This document shows positions 52,783-63,432 of a DNA stretch of 64,000 bases, piece by piece. Where the stretch lies: positions 1 to 64,000 of the forward strand of contig NZ_CP022219.1 of the NCBI RefSeq assembly GCF_004114915.1, read 5' to 3'. Below the pieces are notes generated by a model. It was not told where the DNA came from. It saw nothing but the letters and a program-made list of their open reading frames with translations, and ran no database searches. A program made the position numbers and the translations under genes. Position 1 is the first letter of the stretch. The number at the start of each line of letters is the position of its first letter. This DNA is from Bradyrhizobium guangxiense (GTDB taxonomy: Bacteria; Pseudomonadota; Alphaproteobacteria; Rhizobiales; Xanthobacteraceae).

Positions 52783-53682
52783 ATGCTCACCGTCACCAGC
52801 CTCTGGATTCCCTTCACGATCATCGCTGCGCTCGGCCAGGTCGCGCGCAATGCGATGCAGCGGTCGTTGACGAAGCCGCTGGGGACCTGGGGCGCGACCA
52901 ATATCCGCTTCCTGTTCGGCTTCCCGTTCTCGCTGCTGTTCCTCGGCCTGGTGCTGGTCGCGACCGGCGATCATATCGGCCTGCCGCCGGCCGCGTTCTG
53001 GCCGTGGCTGCTGCTCGGGGCACTCAGCCAGATCGTCGCGACCGGCCTGATGCTGCTCGCGATGAACGATCGCTCCTTCGTGGTGACGACGGCCTACCTC
53101 AAGACCGAGGCGATCCAGACCGCGATCTTCGGCTTCGTCTTCCTCGGCGATCACCTGACCTGGCTCAAGGTGCTGGCGATCGTGATCGCGACCGTCGGTG
53201 TCGTCATCACCGCGCTGCGGCCCGGCGGCGAGAAGAGCTTCGCCGAGCTGAAGCCGACCATCACCGGCCTCGTCGCCGCGGCGGCCTTCGCGCTCTCCGC
53301 GGTCGGTTTTCGCGGCGCGATCATCACGGTGCCGAACGTGTCGTTCGTGACGGCCTCGTCGTTCACGCTGGTGCTCGGCCTGTTCGTGCAGACGCTGGTG
53401 CTGACGATCTACCTGCTCTGGCGCGCGCCGGACGTGCTGCGCGGCATCCTCGGACTATGGCGGCCGTCGATGCTGGCGGGGTTCACCGGCGCGTTCGCCT
53501 CGCAGTTCTGGTTCCTGGCGTTCGCGCTGACGGCGGCGGCCAATGTCCGCACCCTCGCGTTGATCGAGGTGCTGTTCGCGCAAGGCGTCGCGTACTACTC
53601 GTTCAAGCAGCCGATTGCGCCGCGCGAGATTCTTGGCATCGCGCTGATCGTGATCGGCGTTGCGGTGCTGGTGGGAGTTTGA
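52783..53682 (+). CDS. EamA/DMT-family transporter, 299 aa
   Basis: Ten hydrophobic segments in two halves are visible: IPFTIIAALGQVARNAMQRS at the start, then LLLGALSQIVATGLMLLAMN, VLAIVIATVGVVITAL and the final GIALIVIGVAVLVGV. The motif SFVVTTAYLKTEAIQTAIFG corresponds to the conserved half-one end. Substrates in the family include amino acids and other small metabolites. The start is uncertain because a run of 13 C directly precedes the ATG and removes any ribosome binding site; an upstream start with a shifted frame is possible. Confidence 0.82.
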   Translation: MLTVTSLWIPFTIIAALGQVARNAMQRSLTKPLGTWGATNIRFLFGFPFSLLFLGLVLVATGDHIGLPPAAFWPWLLLGALSQIVATGLMLLAMNDRSFVVTTAYLKTEAIQTAIFGFVFLGDHLTWLKVLAIVIATVGVVITALRPGGEKSFAELKPTITGLVAAAAFALSAVGFRGAIITVPNVSFVTASSFTLVLGLFVQTLVLTIYLLWRAPDVLRGILGLWRPSMLAGFTGAFASQFWFLAFALTAAANVRTLALIEVLFAQGVAYYSFKQPIAPREILGIALIVIGVAVLVGV

Positions 53683-53695
53683 TTCTTACAACCGC

Positions 53696-53783
53696 CGTCA
53701 TGCGGGCTTGTCCCGGGCATCCACGTTCTTTGTGCCGTCGGAAAGGAGACGTGGATGGCCGGGTCAAGCCCGGCCGTGACGAA
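53696..53783. repeat. dispersed palindromic element (copy 2)
   Basis: GGCTTGTCCCGGGCATCCAC (53705-53724) is inverted in GTGGATGGCCGGGTCAAGCC (53751-53770) with two mismatches. Its arms match those at 37.2 kb. It lies between the convergent EamA and DUF1178 genes. Confidence 0.75.
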
Positions 53784-53795
53784 GAGGAGAGCGCC

Positions 53796-54278
53796 TCAGT
53801 TCCGGTCTTCCGGCAGCGTCGGCAGCGGCGACACCTCGATGCCTTCGTCGATCAGCGACTTGGCCTCTTCCGGCGAGGCCTCGCCGTAGATCGGGCGATG
53901 CTCCTTGTCGCCGTAATGCATGGCGCGGGCTTCGTTGGCGAAGCGCTCGCCGACATTGTCGGCGTTCTTGACGATGTGATCGCGCAGCTCTTTCAGCTTG
54001 GCGCGCAGCTCGCGCTCCTGCGCCATCAGCAGCGAAGTCGGTCCTGATGGTGCAGCCTCGGGCGTGGTCGCTGCAGTGGGCTCGGGCGGCGGCGCCGCGG
54101 GCCCGCGGCCCTTCTTGCCGACGATGCGCGGGGCCATGATCGCCTTCTCGACCTTGGCCGAGCCGCAGATCGGGCAGGTCACGAGCTTGCGCTTGACCTG
54201 CGACTCATAGGCCGACGAGCTCTGGAACCAGCTTTCGAAATCGTGGTCCCGGTCGCAGTGAAGCGCGTAGCGGATCAT
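53796..54278 (-). CDS. DUF1178 family protein, 160 aa
   Basis: MIRYALHCDRDHDFESWFQS, then VKRKLVTCPICGSAKVEKAI, is the DUF1178 N-terminal zinc-ribbon-like domain, with CPICGS as one Cys pair and a Cys in LHCDRDH as the other ligand region. A Pro/Ala linker precedes a C-terminal helical region ending EASPEEAKSLIDEGIEV-like. Its ATG overlaps the stop of the nitrilase-family gene by four bases. The family has no established function. Confidence 0.87.
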   Translation of the reverse strand: MIRYALHCDRDHDFESWFQSSSAYESQVKRKLVTCPICGSAKVEKAIMAPRIVGKKGRGPAAPPPEPTAATTPEAAPSGPTSLLMAQERELRAKLKELRDHIVKNADNVGERFANEARAMHYGDKEHRPIYGEASPEEAKSLIDEGIEVSPLPTLPEDRN

Positions 54279-55153
54279 GCCGATCCCCGCACGAGGTGCA
54301 GATGGTCCGGTCCCGCCTTGGGATCGGAGACGCCGAAGCGGCGGCCGTGCTGGAGCGAGGGGATGGCGCGGCGCGCGGTCTCGACCTTGGCCGGATCGAT
54401 CTTGGCCATGACGATGCCGGGCTCGACGTCGCCCTCGGCCAGGATCTCGCCCCAGGGGTCGATGATCAGCGAGTGACCATAGGTCTCGCGCTTGTTCTCG
54501 TGCAGGCCCGCCTGCGCCGCGGCAAAAATGAAGCAGCCGGTCTCGATCGCGCGGGCGCGCAGCAGCACGTGCCAATGCGCTTCACCAGTCTTGCGGGTGA
54601 AGGCCGAGGGCACGGTGATGAAATAGGCGCCGCTTTCGGCCAGCGCGCGGTAAAGCGCGGGAAAGCGCACGTCGTAGCAGATCGTCAAGCCCACACGGCC
54701 CCAGGGCAGATCGGAGATCACCGCGGTCTCGCCCGGCTGGTAATTGGCGGATTCGCGATAGCTCTCGCCGTCCGGCAGCTCGATGTCGAACATGTGGATC
54801 TTATCGTAGCTCGCGAGCACGTTGCCCTCGGGCCCGATCAGGAAGGAGCGGTTGACCGCCTTCTCCGGCGAGAAGCGCAGCGCCAGCGAGCCGACATGGA
54901 GATGGATCTTCAGCTCCGCCGCCAGCGCGCGGTAGGCCTTCAGCGAGGCGTCGTCCTCCTCCCTCTGCAGATGCTCGAACAGCGCCTTGCGGTTCAGCTG
55001 CATCATGTTGCTGACTTCGGGCGTCTGCACGTAATCGGCGCCATTGGCCGCAGCCTGCCGGATCAGCGTCGTGGCCTGTTCGAGGCTTGGCTCCGGCATC
55101 AGGCCGGTGCGCATCTGCACCATGGCGGCCGTGAACGTGCGGTTCTCGCTCAT
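54275..55153 (-). CDS. carbon-nitrogen hydrolase (nitrilase superfamily), 292 aa
   Basis: The E-K-C triad is visible: Glu in YVQTPEVSNMM, Lys in ASYDKIHMFDIEL, and Cys in VGLTICYDVRFPALYRAL. The order and spacing fit the NIT1/NIT2-like deaminated-glutathione amidase group. The close operon with grxC supports a link to glutathione chemistry, which is inference. The ATG at 55153 overlaps the grxC stop by four bases; the longer frame is an artefact. Confidence 0.9.
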   Translation of the reverse strand: MSENRTFTAAMVQMRTGLMPEPSLEQATTLIRQAAANGADYVQTPEVSNMMQLNRKALFEHLQREEDDASLKAYRALAAELKIHLHVGSLALRFSPEKAVNRSFLIGPEGNVLASYDKIHMFDIELPDGESYRESANYQPGETAVISDLPWGRVGLTICYDVRFPALYRALAESGAYFITVPSAFTRKTGEAHWHVLLRARAIETGCFIFAAAQAGLHENKRETYGHSLIIDPWGEILAEGDVEPGIVMAKIDPAKVETARRAIPSLQHGRRFGVSDPKAGPDHLHLVRGSA

Positions 55154-55425
55154 GACACCGCCTTCACACTTTCGAGCATGCCGTCGAGCTTGCCCTCGCG
55201 GTCGAGCGCGTAGAGGTCGTCGCAGCCACCGACATGGGTTCCGCCGATCCAGATCTGCGGGAAGGTCGAGCCCTCGCCGGCGCGGTCGTACATCTCGGCC
55301 CGCCAGGACGAATTCTTGGCGACATCGAATTCCGTGAAGGCAGCCTTCTTGCGGCTCAGCAGCGACTTGGCGGCGGAACAATAGCCGCAGCCCGGCCTGG
55401 TGTAGATCTCGACAGCAGCAGTCAT
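55150..55425 (-). CDS. grxC: glutaredoxin 3, 91 aa
   Basis: VEIYTRPGCGYCSAAKSLLS has the active-site CGYC in place of the common CPYC, as in many alphaproteobacterial Grx3 proteins. STFPQIWIGGTHVGGCDDLY is the cis-Pro and glutathione-binding region. Length 91 is standard. It reduces disulfides with glutathione. It is first of a three-gene unit with the nitrilase-family enzyme and DUF1178, joined by four-base overlaps. comF lies 47 bp upstream on the same strand. Confidence 0.93.
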   Translation of the reverse strand: MTAAVEIYTRPGCGYCSAAKSLLSRKKAAFTEFDVAKNSSWRAEMYDRAGEGSTFPQIWIGGTHVGGCDDLYALDREGKLDGMLESVKAVS

Positions 55426-55472
55426 CTTGTCTGGCGCTCTCATGTCATGAATTCGTTGAATTATATGGGACT

Positions 55473-56270
55473 TTACCTGACCTCCACAACCCGGGCGAAC
55501 ACCAGCACGTCGACCTGGGCTGCCTTGGCGCGAAGCAGGGCACGCGCGCAGGCATCCAATGTGGCACCTGAGGTCAGGACGTCGTCGATCAGGACAATGC
55601 GGCGCCCCTGGACGTCAGCCTGGCGGTCGGGAGATACCTGGAACGCGCCCTGCACATTGCTCGCGCGCTGGGCCCGCGACAGGCCGATCTGCTGCTCGGT
55701 CGCGCGCACCCGCCGCAGAACGTCGCCCCGGACCCCGACGCCGTTCTGCCGCTCGATCACGCGCGCCAGCGCCCCGGACTGGTTGTAGCGGCGGCGCCAG
55801 GCCCGCCGCCAGTGCAGGGGAACGGGCACCAGCATGTCGGCGCCGGCCAGCAATTCGCCGCCCGCCCGTGCCATCCAGCGCCCCATGGCGGGCGCCAGAT
55901 CGGTGCGGTCCTGGTATTTCAGTGCATGCACCAGCGTGCGCGCGACGTCGTCATAGCGCACCGCCGCGCGGGCCCGCATGTAAGCCGGCGGGCTCGCGAT
56001 CGCCTCCATCGACAGCATGTCGGGGCCGGGGTCGTAGACAAAGGGAATGCCGAGCCGCGGGCAGTAGGGTCGCTCGATGAACGACAGCCGCGCCCAGCAC
56101 GAAGCGCAAACGCCCTCGCCGTCGACCGGCTCGCGGCAGGACACGCACAGTGTCGGCAGCGCGATGTCGAGCGCGAGCCGCGCCGCGCGCGACAGCACGT
56201 GGCGGCCGGCCGCCCACGCAGCACGCAGTGGTGCGGCGATGGAACGGGGTGGGGTGGCGTCGGCGTCCAT
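55473..56270 (-). CDS. comF: ComF family protein, 265 aa
   Basis: The N-terminal zinc finger is CVSCREPVDGEGVCASC. The C-terminal phosphoribosyltransferase-like half contains VPVPLHWRRAWRRRYNQ and the PRPP loop IVLIDDVLTSGATLDACARA. This is the ComF/GntX architecture. ComF acts in DNA uptake in naturally competent bacteria, while in most alphaproteobacteria the function is untested. It is divergent from a methyltransferase gene. Confidence 0.9.
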   Translation of the reverse strand: MDADATPPRSIAAPLRAAWAAGRHVLSRAARLALDIALPTLCVSCREPVDGEGVCASCWARLSFIERPYCPRLGIPFVYDPGPDMLSMEAIASPPAYMRARAAVRYDDVARTLVHALKYQDRTDLAPAMGRWMARAGGELLAGADMLVPVPLHWRRAWRRRYNQSGALARVIERQNGVGVRGDVLRRVRATEQQIGLSRAQRASNVQGAFQVSPDRQADVQGRRIVLIDDVLTSGATLDACARALLRAKAAQVDVLVFARVVEVR

Positions 56271-56371
56271 GCGGAGAGGCTAGCGTTCCGCTTCTGTTGG
56301 CTCAAGCCACGCTCGCGTGCCCCGGACACGAGAGCGTTGCCAGAACGGTGGCGATCGGCGTAACCAGCGGC

Positions 56372-57220
56372 ATGGCTCAGCCCCCGCAGATCCCTCCGGC
56401 CCTGTTCGATCGTGCCTTGCTGCACGCGCGGCAGCGTCGCGCGCAGGCGCAAGGTGCCGCGAGTTTCCTGCTTGACCGGGTCGCCGAGGACATGTCCGAC
56501 CGGTTGGCGGCGGTGATGCGGGAGTTTCATGCGCCAGTCGATCTTTGGACGCCCGGTGAGGGGCTGGCGGGGCTGCGCGCCCGGCTGTCTTCCATCGAGC
56601 ACATTGCGCTCGACGCGGCTGGCGTGGAGAAGCTGCCTGTTTCTCCGGAAAGTCTCGATCTCGTCGTCTCGGCGCTGGCGCTGCAATTCGTCAACGACTT
56701 GCCGGGCGTGCTCGCGCAGGTTCGGCGCGCGCTGAAGCCGGATGGGCTGCTGCTGGCCGCGATGATCGGCGGCGACAGCCTGACCGAGCTGAGGCAGGCC
56801 TTTGCCGCGGCGGAGGCCGAATGCGAGGGCGGCGTGTCGCCGCGCGTGGCGCCGTTCGCGGACCTGCGCGACATCGGCGCGCTGTTGCAGCGGGCGGGCT
56901 TTGCGCTACCGGTGACCGATGTCGACCGCGTCGTGGTGCGCTATGGCAATGCGTTCGCCTTGATGCAGGATCTCCGCCGCATGGGTGCGGCCAACGTGCT
57001 GATCGAGCGGCGGCGTACGCCGTCGCGCCGCGCGACGCTGCTGCGCATGGCCGAGATCTATGCCGACCGCTTCGCCGATGCCGACGGCCGCATCCGTGCG
57101 ACGTTCGACATCATCTGGCTCTCCGGCTGGGCCCCGCATGCGAGCCAGCAGCAGCCGCTCAAGCCGGGATCGGCCAAGGCGAGCCTGGCAGAGGCAGTGA
57201 AGAAGGCGGGGAAGAGTTAG
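56372..57220 (+). CDS. BioC/NDUFAF5-like SAM methyltransferase, 282 aa
   Basis: The start MAQPPQIPPALFDRALLHARQRR matches the short helical opening of the alphaproteobacterial NDUFAF5 homologues, here beginning MAQPPQIPPALFDRALL. DLVVSALALQFVNDLPGVLA, then QVRRALKPDGLLLAAMIGGD, is the Methyltransf_11 core with the LQ.VNDLPG segment typical of this group. Motif I is degenerate. Mitochondrial NDUFAF5 hydroxylates an Arg of complex I, so a role in NADH dehydrogenase assembly is possible; BioC is the other candidate. It is divergent from comF, a conserved arrangement. Confidence 0.83.
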   Translation: MAQPPQIPPALFDRALLHARQRRAQAQGAASFLLDRVAEDMSDRLAAVMREFHAPVDLWTPGEGLAGLRARLSSIEHIALDAAGVEKLPVSPESLDLVVSALALQFVNDLPGVLAQVRRALKPDGLLLAAMIGGDSLTELRQAFAAAEAECEGGVSPRVAPFADLRDIGALLQRAGFALPVTDVDRVVVRYGNAFALMQDLRRMGAANVLIERRRTPSRRATLLRMAEIYADRFADADGRIRATFDIIWLSGWAPHASQQQPLKPGSAKASLAEAVKKAGKS

Positions 57221-57223
57221 TTG

Positions 57224-57323
57224 GTCATTCCGGGGCGATGCGTAGCATCGAACCCGGAATCTCGAGATTCTCAGGAGCGCAATTGCGCTTCATAGTTCGC
57301 GCTCTCGCGCGCCCCGGAATGAC
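57224..57323. repeat. 100-bp palindromic element with perfect 14-bp inverted ends
   Basis: GTCATTCCGGGGCG (57224-57237) is repeated inverted as CGCCCCGGAATGAC (57310-57323). A further inner inverted match, GGAGCGCAATTGCGCTTC, lies near 57,273-57,290. It fills the gap between the convergent methyltransferase and mutT genes. Confidence 0.75.
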
Positions 57324-57338
57324 GATGCAAGGGCATCG

Positions 57339-57749
57339 TCACATCAGCAGATCAATCAAATGCGGGATCAGCGGAATATCCGCCGGCGGCATCGGATAGT
57401 CGCGCAGCTTGTTGGCGCGGACCCAGGCCAGGGCCTGGCCTTCACGTGACGTCACCTGTCCTTCCCAGCGCCGGCAGATGTAGAGCGGCATCAGCAGGTG
57501 GAAGCTCTCATAGCCGTAGCTTGCGAAGGTCAGCGGGGCGAGACACGGCTCGGCAACGGGGATGCCGAGCTCCTCATGAAGCTCGCGGATCAGGCTCTGC
57601 TCCGGCCGCTCGCCCGGTTCCAGCTTGCCGCCGGGAAATTCCCAGAGACCGGCCAGCGCCTTGCCCTCGGGGCGCTGCGCGATCAGGACGCGCTTGTCGG
57701 CGTCCACAAGCGCGCAGGCTACCACCAATGTCAGCTTGAGATCGGCCAT
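57339..57749 (-). CDS. mutT: 8-oxo-dGTP diphosphatase MutT, 136 aa
   Basis: GGKLEPGERPEQSLIRELHE, then ELGI, is a perfect Nudix box GX5EX7REUXEEXGU. The flanking ALAGLWEFPGGK is typical of MutT, and the length is normal. It removes oxidised dGTP from the nucleotide pool. It begins four bases after the argJ stop, so it is the last gene of an argJ-mutT unit. Confidence 0.93.
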   Translation of the reverse strand: MADLKLTLVVACALVDADKRVLIAQRPEGKALAGLWEFPGGKLEPGERPEQSLIRELHEELGIPVAEPCLAPLTFASYGYESFHLLMPLYICRRWEGQVTSREGQALAWVRANKLRDYPMPPADIPLIPHLIDLLM

Positions 57750-57753
57750 TCAG

Positions 57754-58995
57754 CTACGACCTGTAGTCCCCGTTGATCGCTACATATTCCTTGGTGAGGT
57801 CGCAGGTCATGACGCGGTCGCGGCCCTTGCCGAGGCCGAGCGAGACCAGAATCGCGATCTCCGGCGCCTTCATCGCCTCCGACACCTGGGCCTCGTCATA
57901 GGATGGATCGCGTGCGCCGTTCCTGGCGACGCGGATGCCGTTGAAGGAGATCGAGAGCTTGTCGCGATCCGCCGGCTCGCCGGCCTTGCCGACAGCCATC
58001 ACCACGCGGCCCCAATTGGCGTCCTCGCCGGCGATCGCGGTCTTCACCAGCGGCGAGTTGGCGATCGACATTGCGATCTTGCGCGCCGAGGCCTTGGTCT
58101 TGGCGCCCTCGACCGTGATCTCGACCAGCTTGCGCGCGCCTTCGCCGTCGCGGGCAACCTGCTCGGAAAGATTGGCGAGCACTTGGTTGAAGGCTTTCAC
58201 GAACGCCTTCAGGCGCGGATCGCTGGCGCGGCTGATTTTCGGCGCGCCGTGCTCGGCGGCGGCGCCGGTGGCGAAGGCCAGCAGCGTGTCCGAGGTCGAG
58301 GTGTCGCCGTCGATCGTGACCGCGTTGAAGGTGTCCTCGACCCCGCTCTTGAGCAGCGCCTGCAGCGCGGCGGGCGCGATCGGCGCGTCGGTGAAGATGA
58401 AGGACAGCATGGTCGCCATGTCGGGGGCGATCATGCCGGCGCCCTTGGCCATGCCGTTGATAGTGACCTTGGCCTTGCCGAGCTTGACGGTCGCGGTCGC
58501 GACCTTCGGGAAGGTGTCGGTGGTCATGATCGCTTTGGCCGCGGCGAGGTAGTCGCCGGGTACGGCGGCTTCAGCCAGGCGGCCCAGCACGCCGTCGAAC
58601 TTGGTCGCATCCAGCGGCTCGCCGATCACGCCGGTCGACGCCAGGAAGATCTCGCTTTCGCTGCATCCGACTGCCTTGGCCGCGATCTTGGCGGTCAGCG
58701 CGGTGGAGGCGCGGCCGGTCTTGCCGGTGAACGCATTGGCGTTGCCGGAATTGACCACCAGTGCGCGCGCCTTGCCGCCCTTCAGCTTGGCCCGGCACCA
58801 TTCCACCGGTGCGGAGGGGCATTTCGACTTGGTGAAGACGCCGGCGACCGCAGTGCCCTTGTTCATCACCGCCAGCAGCACGTCGGTGCGGTTCTTGTAG
58901 CGGATGCCAGCTTCGGCCGTCGCGAGGCGGATGCCCGCGATCACAGGCATGTCGGGGACGGTTTTGGGGGCGAGGGGAGAGACGGAGGAGGACAT
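57754..58995 (-). CDS. argJ: bifunctional glutamate N-acetyltransferase / acetylornithine transferase, 413 aa
   Basis: [20 protein letters not shown] contains the Ala-Thr autoproteolysis site where the protein splits into alpha and beta chains and Thr becomes the nucleophile. [20 protein letters not shown] and [18 protein letters not shown] are family signatures. It transfers acetyl from acetylornithine to glutamate in the arginine cycle, and its context with no separate argA suggests the bifunctional type. It lies between the parvulin gene and mutT on the same strand. Confidence 0.95.
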   Translation of the reverse strand: MSSSVSPLAPKTVPDMPVIAGIRLATAEAGIRYKNRTDVLLAVMNKGTAVAGVFTKSKCPSAPVEWCRAKLKGGKARALVVNSGNANAFTGKTGRASTALTAKIAAKAVGCSESEIFLASTGVIGEPLDATKFDGVLGRLAEAAVPGDYLAAAKAIMTTDTFPKVATATVKLGKAKVTINGMAKGAGMIAPDMATMLSFIFTDAPIAPAALQALLKSGVEDTFNAVTIDGDTSTSDTLLAFATGAAAEHGAPKISRASDPRLKAFVKAFNQVLANLSEQVARDGEGARKLVEITVEGAKTKASARKIAMSIANSPLVKTAIAGEDANWGRVVMAVGKAGEPADRDKLSISFNGIRVARNGARDPSYDEAQVSEAMKAPEIAILVSLGLGKGRDRVMTCDLTKEYVAINGDYRS

Positions 58996-59027
58996 CGCGA
59001 GGCGCCTTGATAGGGTCTGGACATGCA

Positions 59028-59052
59028 GATGGCCGGGGGAGCCCCGGCCATC
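59028..59052 (-). terminator. strong hairpin between the parvulin gene and argJ
   Basis: GATGGCCGGGG-GAG-CCCCGGCCATC is a perfect 11-bp stem. It has no U-tract on the minus strand, so it may slow or end transcription only weakly, or protect the 3' end of the parvulin message. Confidence 0.5.
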
Positions 59053-59096
59053 GCGACGTTAGATACTCTTGGCGTCCGCGAAGTGACAGCGAATTC

Positions 59097-60005
59097 TTAC
59101 TTCTTCGCCGGCGGCGCCATCTTGCTGTCGGACGGCTTGGCGTCCTTCGACGCATCCGCCGCCGGCTGGTCCAGCCGCTCGACCTTGGCTTCGGTGCGCA
59201 GCTTGGCGACATAGTCGGCCTGGGCCTTGCGGGTCACGTACTGCTCGATCTGGGCCTTGACCTGCTCGAAGTCCGGCGCCTTGCGGCTGCGCTTTTCCTC
59301 GACCTTGATGATGTGCCAGCCGAACTGTGACTTCACGGGGTCGGAGATCTTGCCGGGCTCCAGCGAGAAGGCCACGGCCGAGAATTCCGGCACCATCTGC
59401 TCCTTGGTGAAGAAGCCGAGGTCGCCGCCGTCGGCCGAGCCGGGATCCTTGGACTTCTTCTTGGCCAGCTCGCCGAAATCAGCGCCCTTGTCGAGCTCGG
59501 CCTTCACCGCCTTGGCCTCGTCCTCGGTCTCGACCAGGATGTGGCGGGCGCGCACCTCCTGCTCGCCGGTGATCTGCTTGGAGGCCTCCTCATAGACCTT
59601 CTTCATGGCGTCCGGGGTGGTGGCGGCCTTGCCCTCGCCCGCCAGCAGGCTGTCCATCAGCAGGCGGTTGCGGGCGAACGCCAGACGCTTCTTGAACTCC
59701 TCGCTATCGGCGACCTTCTTGTCCTCGGCAGCCTTGCTGACGATTTTCATATCGATCAGGAACGACAGGACGTTCTCGTCCTTGGTTGCCGGGTCCATCT
59801 GGGCGAGGCTCGGCCCGAGCTCCTCCTCGGCCATGGCGACGTCGCTCTTCTTGATTTCCGCGCCATTGACCTTCGCCAGCACCGGATCGTCGGCAGCCCG
59901 GAGCGGGCCCGCGAACGCCAGGGACAGCGCCAGCGCGAGGCTGCCAGCCAAGGCGGAGGCATGGCGGAAGCGCTGGCCGGTGGTTACCGGGAACGAGGTG
60001 GTCAT
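59097..60005 (-). CDS. exported parvulin-type peptidyl-prolyl isomerase, 302 aa
   Basis: The signal peptide is SALAGSLALALSLAFAGPLR, cleaved near RAAD. A SurA/PrsA-like N-terminal helical part follows, then the parvulin domain: VRARHILVETEDEAKAVKAE, then DGGDLGFFTKEQMVPEFSAV and QFGWHIIKVEEKR. The end is Pro/Ala/Lys-rich. It folds proteins after export in the periplasm. It is divergent from secA, the export motor, which is a conserved and meaningful pairing. Confidence 0.9.
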   Translation of the reverse strand: MTTSFPVTTGQRFRHASALAGSLALALSLAFAGPLRAADDPVLAKVNGAEIKKSDVAMAEEELGPSLAQMDPATKDENVLSFLIDMKIVSKAAEDKKVADSEEFKKRLAFARNRLLMDSLLAGEGKAATTPDAMKKVYEEASKQITGEQEVRARHILVETEDEAKAVKAELDKGADFGELAKKKSKDPGSADGGDLGFFTKEQMVPEFSAVAFSLEPGKISDPVKSQFGWHIIKVEEKRSRKAPDFEQVKAQIEQYVTRKAQADYVAKLRTEAKVERLDQPAADASKDAKPSDSKMAPPAKK

Positions 60006-60126
60006 GGAAAATCCTTATGTTGAAGCAGGGGGCTGCTCGAAGCGGGGCGGACACTCGCCCAATCAGGGGGGCTTGGCAACGCGAAAAGTCTGTCAAAATG
60101 ATGAATTAGCCGCAATGCACCCGCCG

Positions 60127-60155
60127 TTGACAAGGCCCTGACCGGGCCATATCTC
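60127..60155 (+). promoter_or_regulatory. secA: candidate secA promoter
   Basis: TTGACA at 60127-60132 is a consensus -35 box. After a 17-bp spacer comes TATCTC at 60150-60155 as a weak -10. The start of transcription would be near 60,162, leaving a leader of about 200 nt before secA. Confidence 0.4.
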
Positions 60156-60267
60156 TGCCCGGTCGCGACCATGGCGATGGCGTTTATTTTGCTGCGTTTT
60201 TGGCCGTTGAACCCAGACTTGCCCAATTCCCACCCATATGGCGGATGACCCCCCGCAGTCCGGGCTC

Positions 60268-60285
60268 TGACGCCGCGAGGCGTCA
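60268..60285 (+). promoter_or_regulatory. GNRA-loop hairpin in the secA leader
   Basis: TGACGCC-GCGA-GGCGTCA is a perfect 7-bp stem with a GCGA tetraloop 73 bp upstream of the secA ATG. Such a stable stem in a leader may be a regulatory element; no known riboswitch matches it by eye. Confidence 0.35.
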
Positions 60286-60358
60286 CGGTGAGTTGATAGG
60301 CAGGCGGGTGACAACTTCTTAGGCCAACGCGGTTGAATCGCGAACACAGGAACCAGGC

Positions 60359-63199
<2,841 letters not shown>

Positions 63200-63432
63200 T
63201 CCGTGATTTCAATTGGTTAGATAATATGACTGTTCAAAACTCGGTCGTTTTTGTCTAACCGTTGAAAGCATTATGATCCTGGTGGTGCTTGCCGAATTTC
63301 AGCGGCACCACGAATGGACTGCGCTCGCTATCTTGAGGACGGCGGCTCACGATTTTTCGGCGCAACGGCACCTGCTACGCCCGCCTTCAACTTTCACGCC
63401 GATGAATAAGCCGGGTAACTACTCTCTCCCTT

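Larger units (their letters stand above)
60006..60358. other. parvulin-secA divergent promoter region
   Basis: No gene is present; a frame that crosses it is a shadow of secA. It contains a candidate secA promoter (60127-60155), a GNRA-loop hairpin (60268-60285) and about 200 bases of probable secA leader. Confidence 0.45.

Noticed and set aside
57625..59010. 461-codon plus-strand frame opposite argJ
   Set aside because: It is a shadow of argJ; composition is Arg/Gly/His-rich and no motif is found.
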